NCBI RefSeq assembly: GCF_002884975.1 | Contig: NZ_PJKB01000001.1 | Coordinates: 558,001-622,000, forward strand | Direction of reading: 5' to 3' | DNA from: Akkermansia muciniphila | Lineage (GTDB): Bacteria > Verrucomicrobiota > Verrucomicrobiia > Verrucomicrobiales > Akkermansiaceae | DNA: 64,000 nt | Shown here: piece by piece, positions 62,492 to 64,000 of the stretch | Numbering within the stretch: the stretch's first letter is position 1 | Layout of the letters: every line of letters starts with the position of its first letter | Translations under genes and position numbers: made by a program | Notes under the pieces: generated by a model | Seen by the model: the letters and a program-made list of their open reading frames with translations, nothing else | Database searches by the model: none | What the model was told of the DNA's origin: nothing

Positions 62492-63181
62492 ATGCACCGC
62501 TACCGCATTCTGGTCGTAGAAGACGACCATGCCATCAGAAACGGCCTGTCGGACGCCCTGGCGGTGTCCGGCTACGACGTGCTGTCCGCCAGGGACGGTT
62601 ATGAAGCCCTGGAGATGATCCATGCAGAGGAGTATGACCTGGCCCTGCTGGATGTGGTGCTGCCCGGAGCGAACGGATTTGACCTGCTGAGGCGCATCCG
62701 GGAAGACCGGGCTACCGTTCCCGTGCTGATGCTTACCGCCAAGGGGGCGGAGGCGGACAAGGTCAAGGGGCTGAAGCTGGGGGCGGATGATTATGTGGTG
62801 AAGCCGTTCAGCCTGCTGGAGGTGCTCGCCAGGATAGAGGCCGTGCTGAGGCGGTCCCCGGAAAGGCCCAGCGCCGTCAGCCGCGTCATGCTGCCGGAAG
62901 GGCATCTGGATTTCGCCACCCGCGCCCTGGTGCTGGAGGAGGGCCCTGTGACGCTGACGACCAAGGAATTTGACCTGGCGCGCCACCTGGCGGCCAATGC
63001 CGGAAGAATCATCACCCGTGAGGAAATTCTGGCGAGGGTCTGGAAGATGGACCCCCGGCTGGTGGAAACGCGGAGCATTGACACCACGATCGCCCGTTTG
63101 CGGGAAAAAATGGGGAAAAGGAACGCTGCCGTCATCCGCACCCTCAGGGGGCAGGGCTACATTTGGGAGGATGATGCATGA
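62492..63181 (+). CDS. OmpR-family response regulator
   Basis: 229 residues from ATG 62492; an in-frame TTG upstream at 62471 is less likely. The receiver domain (3-120) has acidic D11/D12, phospho-acceptor D54 in LLDVVLPG, T82 and K104. The winged-helix DNA-binding domain (about 130-225) ends with IRTLRGQGYIWE. Its overlap of 4 bases with the kinase gene shows a cognate pair. The downstream target genes are not known; the upstream VWA operon is a candidate by proximity. Confidence 0.93.
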   Translation: MHRYRILVVEDDHAIRNGLSDALAVSGYDVLSARDGYEALEMIHAEEYDLALLDVVLPGANGFDLLRRIREDRATVPVLMLTAKGAEADKVKGLKLGADDYVVKPFSLLEVLARIEAVLRRSPERPSAVSRVMLPEGHLDFATRALVLEEGPVTLTTKEFDLARHLAANAGRIITREEILARVWKMDPRLVETRSIDTTIARLREKMGKRNAAVIRTLRGQGYIWEDDA

Positions 63182-64000
63182 GCAGCCGTTTTTCCTTCCA
63201 TCTTCTGTTGTGGTCCTGCCTGCTGATTCTGCTGGGGGTGATGGGGTGGCTCAGCCATTCCATGCTGGACGCGGAGAAGCGCAGGCTGGCGGAAACGCAC
63301 CAGATACGCCTGGTGGAGCAGAGCCGCCTGGCCCTGTGGCGCATGGATTCCCTGCTGGCCTCCATGATTGCCGGGGAAAACAACCGTTCTCCCGGAGAAT
63401 ATTTCCAGAGGGGCGCGCTGGCGGAATCCCTCAAGAAGGAGGGCTCCATGCCGGATTTATCCGGGTTTGCCAAGCTGTACTTCCAGATAGACCCGCAGGG
63501 GAAAGTTTCCTCTCCCCAGAAAGGTGCGGAGCGTCTGGAATATGTCATTCAACTGGGAAAATCCGGATGGGGCAGCCATGTGGTGGACGCCATGAAGAAT
63601 TTTCCGCAGCCTTCCTCCATTGACAGAGAGGAAGTAGTACAGCCGCAGACAGATGTTTTTTCCGTCTCTCCCCCGGTGGAAACGGTGCAGATTTCTTCCG
63701 TAACCATCGCGGACGGAAAAGAGCAGCAGAAAAACGGCGTGCAGCAGGAACTGGCGGTAGAAAGCCGGAAGGCCTTCCAGCAGGGAATGGAAGACTACAA
63801 TATGCGTAAAAACCTTTCCAACAGCCAGCAGGAGTACAATGTCAGCGTCAAGGTAAAAAAGAAAGCCGCGGAATCCCTCCAACGCGAGAAAAAGGATGTT
63901 AAGGTGTCAGGCCGGATGACCGTTTCAAGGGCGGTAAATGGCATGGAAAATCCGGATCGGAAGGGATATGCAGATTCCGTGAAGGCCGGGAAAAAGCGGG
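63178..64000 (+). CDS. Sensor histidine kinase, N-terminal part (runs off right edge)
   Basis: The first 274 residues are in the window. An N-terminal membrane helix (about 8-25) is followed by a large extracytoplasmic region with no recognised sensor fold, rich in Lys, Gln, Glu and Val after residue 150. No HAMP, HisKA or ATPase domain is reached, so the assignment rests on the ATGA overlap with the response regulator and on the topology. Confidence 0.7.
   Translation, partial: MSSRFSFHLLLWSCLLILLGVMGWLSHSMLDAEKRRLAETHQIRLVEQSRLALWRMDSLLASMIAGENNRSPGEYFQRGALAESLKKEGSMPDLSGFAKLYFQIDPQGKVSSPQKGAERLEYVIQLGKSGWGSHVVDAMKNFPQPSSIDREEVVQPQTDVFSVSPPVETVQISSVTIADGKEQQKNGVQQELAVESRKAFQQGMEDYNMRKNLSNSQQEYNVSVKVKKKAAESLQREKKDVKVSGRMTVSRAVNGMENPDRKGYADSVKAGKKR

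Overview
The window looks like chromosomal DNA of a Verrucomicrobiota bacterium, most probably Akkermansia. This is inferred from GC-rich housekeeping genes, the style of the proteins and the gene content, not from a database match. Most of the sequence is densely coded. AT-rich exceptions are the DUF2075 gene (17163-19124) and the leader at about 6200-6470.

Layout. 1-600: edge of a Ser/Thr kinase gene and a small DNA-binding protein gene, with a divergent zinc-ribbon gene. About 905-4580: decayed prophage beside tRNA-Val(CAC), holding an integrase, a major capsid protein, one small virion-type protein, a frameshifted tail-tube gene and a truncated tail-nozzle gene. 4869-7811: alanine racemase, then an unusual protein with three glycine-rich blocks. 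7896-15183: five-gene peptide ABC importer operon. 15371-24562, minus strand: phosphoesterase, TPR-like protein, nuclease-helicase DUF2075 protein, ketopantoate reductase, formate-THF ligase, DUF1287 protein, PurD, SSB. 24755-27656: tonB-exbB-exbD-def. 28018-29282: SdpR/SdpI pair with a palindromic operator and a divergent cationic mini-ORF. 29427-34575: alpha-glucan genes (GH57, GT4/GT5 glycogen synthase, GH31). 34595-35608: isochorismate synthase.

35932-42119 is a respiratory operon of alternative complex III subunits C, D, E and F plus a membrane/di-heme fusion protein, but with no actA or actB. 42502-49311 holds a VOC protein, isocitrate dehydrogenase with altered cofactor residues, small membrane or exported proteins, a GNAT acetyltransferase, a beta-CASP exonuclease and Tmk. 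49354-52953: QueC, QueF and a large MscS-type channel. 53152-58016: amidohydrolase, GltX, TatC with a long insert, UppP. 58162-64000: two exported VWA proteins followed by a two-component system whose kinase runs off the window.

How it fits together. The genes describe a Gram-negative cell with TonB-driven outer-membrane uptake, peptide import, glycogen turnover, quinone-linked respiration, queuosine synthesis and Tat export. The least explained items are the truncated complex III operon, the glycine-block protein, the nuclease-helicase gene, and the SdpRI locus with its mini-ORF. No CRISPR array, rRNA, riboswitch or intact insertion sequence was seen.
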